52,633 nucleotides of DNA from a bacterium (GTDB taxonomy: Bacteria; SZUA-79; Acidulodesulfobacterales; Acidulodesulfobacteraceae), in contig JAJZJW010000011.1 of assembly GCA_021809845.1 (NCBI GenBank), positions 1-52,633 of the forward strand. Direction: 5' to 3'. Each line of letters starts with the position of its first letter. The first letter of the stretch is position 1. The position numbers were made by a program, and so were the translations under genes. This document shows positions 51,308 through 52,633 of this stretch, one piece after another. The notes below the pieces were generated by a model, which saw nothing but the letters and a program-made list of their open reading frames with translations, did no database searches and had not been told where the DNA came from.

Positions 51308-52240
51308 TTATAATCCTAATCTATTTTTAAAATATTTAATAGTTAATTTTAAGCCTGTTTCTATATCAACTTTGGGATTATATCCTAATTTTTCTTTTGC
51401 AAGGGTTAAATCAGGCTTTCTTTGAATAGGGTCATCTTTAGGCAGCTCCTTAAATGCTATTTTTGATTTAGAACCGGTCAGGGACAATACCAATTTAGCG
51501 AAATCTATCATCGTAAACTCGTAAGTATTGCCAAGATTAACCGGACCTGTAAAGTTTTTAGAGTTTTTTAAAAACATAATCCCGTCCAATAAATCAGAAA
51601 TATAGCAGAAAGAACGATTTTGTTTTCCGTCTCCGTAAACAGTCAAATTTATTCCTTTTAACGCCTGAACTATAAAATTGGAAACCACCCTTCCGTCATT
51701 TTCAAGCATTTTCGGACCGTACGTATTAAAAACACGTACTATTTTAATATCTGTGCCGTAAGTTCTGTGATAATCAAACATAATAGTTTCTGCCGCTCTT
51801 TTCCCTTCATCATAACAAGACCTTATAGATGTCGGATTAACATTGCCGCTATAAGTCTCTGGCTGGGGATGAACAGACGGAGAGCCGTAAACCTCGGACG
51901 TGGAGGTATGCAGTACCGGAATATTTAATCTTCTTGCATTCTCCATGACGTTAAATATTCCAAAAACATTATCTTTCATGGTCTTAAGAGGATTTTTCTG
52001 ATAAAACGGAACTGAAGCGGGACACGCCAAATTGATAATAAAATCTGCCTCAATATTAAAAGGCTCGGATATATCATGTCTTATTAATTCAAAATTATAA
52101 TTATCTTTAAATTCTTTTATGTTTTCTTTGGAACCGGTAAAAAAATTATCCATACACAAAACTTCGTCGCCGTCATTTAACAATCTTTCGCATAAATTAG
52201 AACCGATAAAACCTGCGCCGCCCGTAATTAAAATCTTCAT
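51308..52240 (-). CDS. UDP-glucuronate decarboxylase (UDP-xylose synthase) family epimerase
   Basis: 310 residues of extended short-chain dehydrogenase fold. NAD motif GGAGFIGSN (7-15), then INLACPASVPFYQKNPLKT, TSTSEVYGSP, and SCYDEGKRAAETIMFDYHR holding the YxxxK catalytic pair; RVFNTYGPKM follows. The LACPAS...YQxNPxKT and RSCYDEGKR stretches are typical of UXS rather than dTDP-glucose dehydratase or GalE. It would supply UDP-xylose or a related sugar for exopolysaccharide/LPS. It ends 29 bases from the convergent gspF/pilC stop. Confidence 0.88.
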   Translation of the reverse strand: MKILITGGAGFIGSNLCERLLNDGDEVLCMDNFFTGSKENIKEFKDNYNFELIRHDISEPFNIEADFIINLACPASVPFYQKNPLKTMKDNVFGIFNVMENARRLNIPVLHTSTSEVYGSPSVHPQPETYSGNVNPTSIRSCYDEGKRAAETIMFDYHRTYGTDIKIVRVFNTYGPKMLENDGRVVSNFIVQALKGINLTVYGDGKQNRSFCYISDLLDGIMFLKNSKNFTGPVNLGNTYEFTMIDFAKLVLSLTGSKSKIAFKELPKDDPIQRKPDLTLAKEKLGYNPKVDIETGLKLTIKYFKNRLGL

Positions 52241-52633
52241 AATATTATTGTATTACCCCTTTTTTTTATAAATATTTATTTGAACTTAATAATTATTATA
52301 TAAGTAATTATTTCACCAGAAATCTCAAATTTAGGCGTGAGGACTATGACTTTATATATCTTTATATATTATTTGGCATTTTTTAACTGCGCTGCAATTC
52401 AAAAAATTATTTTATATTTATAATCTATACTTGTTGCCGTATCCCCTTCTTGTGAACATATAAAAATCTTTTGTAAATGCAGTGCTGTTGCCAAAATTAT
52501 TTTATATTTATAATCTATACTTGTTGCCGTATCCCCTTCTTGTGAACATATAAAAATCTTTTGTAAATGCAGTGCTGTTGCCAAAATTATTTTATATTTA
52601 TAATCTATACTTGTTGCCGTATCCCCTTCTTGT
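52241..52633. other. Right-edge spacer ending in a 90-bp tandem repeat
   Basis: 393 bp. The first ~160 are AT-rich with no feature I can name. The rest is a perfect 90-bp repeat running off the window. No confident gene. Confidence 0.6.
52403..52633. repeat. Perfect 90-bp tandem repeat, 2.6 copies, open to the right
   Basis: Copies start at 52403, 52493 and 52583 (the last is truncated by the window). They are identical over the compared length, including 'cttgttgccgtatcccc' and 'tgcagtgctgttgcc'. Because 90 is a multiple of three, the minus strand stays open as a 30-residue repeat (LHLQKIFICSQEGDTATSID core). It may be a repeat-protein end or a pure minisatellite. Confidence 0.95.

Noticed and set aside
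52403-52633. CRISPR array
   Set aside because: The whole 90-bp unit is repeated without unique spacers, so it is a tandem repeat.

Overview
The window is a very AT-rich bacterial chromosome segment (intergenic DNA often below 20% G+C) from a Gram-negative organism. LPS heptose adenylyltransferase, TatA, a lipoprotein-anchored RND efflux pair and a type II secretion/type IV pilus motor all point to two membranes. A complete sulfur-oxidation type heterodisulfide-reductase-like (sHdr) locus with its own lipoate assembly genes, together with low G+C and delta-proteobacterial-looking housekeeping genes (DUF3426 protein, Yip1, CimA), fits an uncultured sulfur-metabolising lineage such as Candidatus Acidulodesulfobacterales. 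That placement is inference from gene content, not from a marker gene.

Layout. 1-3.3 kb: small exported protein, DUF3426 membrane protein, tatA, tRNA-Ser and rfaE2, with an isolated promoter-plus-terminator module before rfaE2. 3.3-19 kb: a long minus-strand housekeeping block (Yip1 protein, cimA, lysC, lpd, tsaE, CBS protein, nnr, acpS, pdxJ, glmM, ybbR/cdaR, cdaA, folP, ftsH), including the c-di-AMP/cell-wall group cdaA-cdaR-glmM. 19.4-22.6 kb: tilS, a methyltransferase and an OsmC protein. 22.8-34.2 kb, minus strand: the sHdr locus. In transcription order it holds an ArsR-type regulator, hdrC1, hdrB1, hdrA, hdrC2, hdrB2, then two lipoate-binding proteins (LbpA), lipS1, a large lipoate ligase and lipS2. 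HdrABC-like proteins are thought to oxidise sulfane sulfur in the cytoplasm with lipoylated LbpA as partner. LipS1/LipS2 insert the sulfurs of lipoate and the ligase attaches octanoate/lipoate to LbpA. 34.5-42 kb: an enoyl-CoA hydratase-like protein, an RND efflux pump with its adaptor and a dihydrolipoamide-dehydrogenase-like flavoprotein. 42.2-45.7 kb: an accessory island with an Old Yellow Enzyme remnant, four tiny membrane/exported proteins and a higher-G+C GH13 glucan branching enzyme, ending beside tRNA-Asn. 46-52.2 kb: a putative structured RNA, a tautomerase, aroD, gspE/pilB, gspF/pilC and a UDP-glucuronate decarboxylase. The right edge runs into a perfect 90-bp tandem repeat.

The most interesting items are: (i) an orphan HEARO/omega-RNA-like element (the IscB guide-RNA family) between hdrB1 and hdrA with no nuclease gene; (ii) a pseudoknotted RNA candidate at 46.42-46.53 kb that I cannot assign to a known family; (iii) a three-part promoter array ahead of hdrC1 and a perfect palindrome over the -10 box of the ArsR-type regulator gene; (iv) a lipoate ligase with a C-terminal DUF116-like domain; (v) many independent short tandem duplications in the spacers, several of which have copied the start or end of a neighbouring gene.

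All function calls come from reading translated sequences and motifs by eye. No database search or folding program was run.
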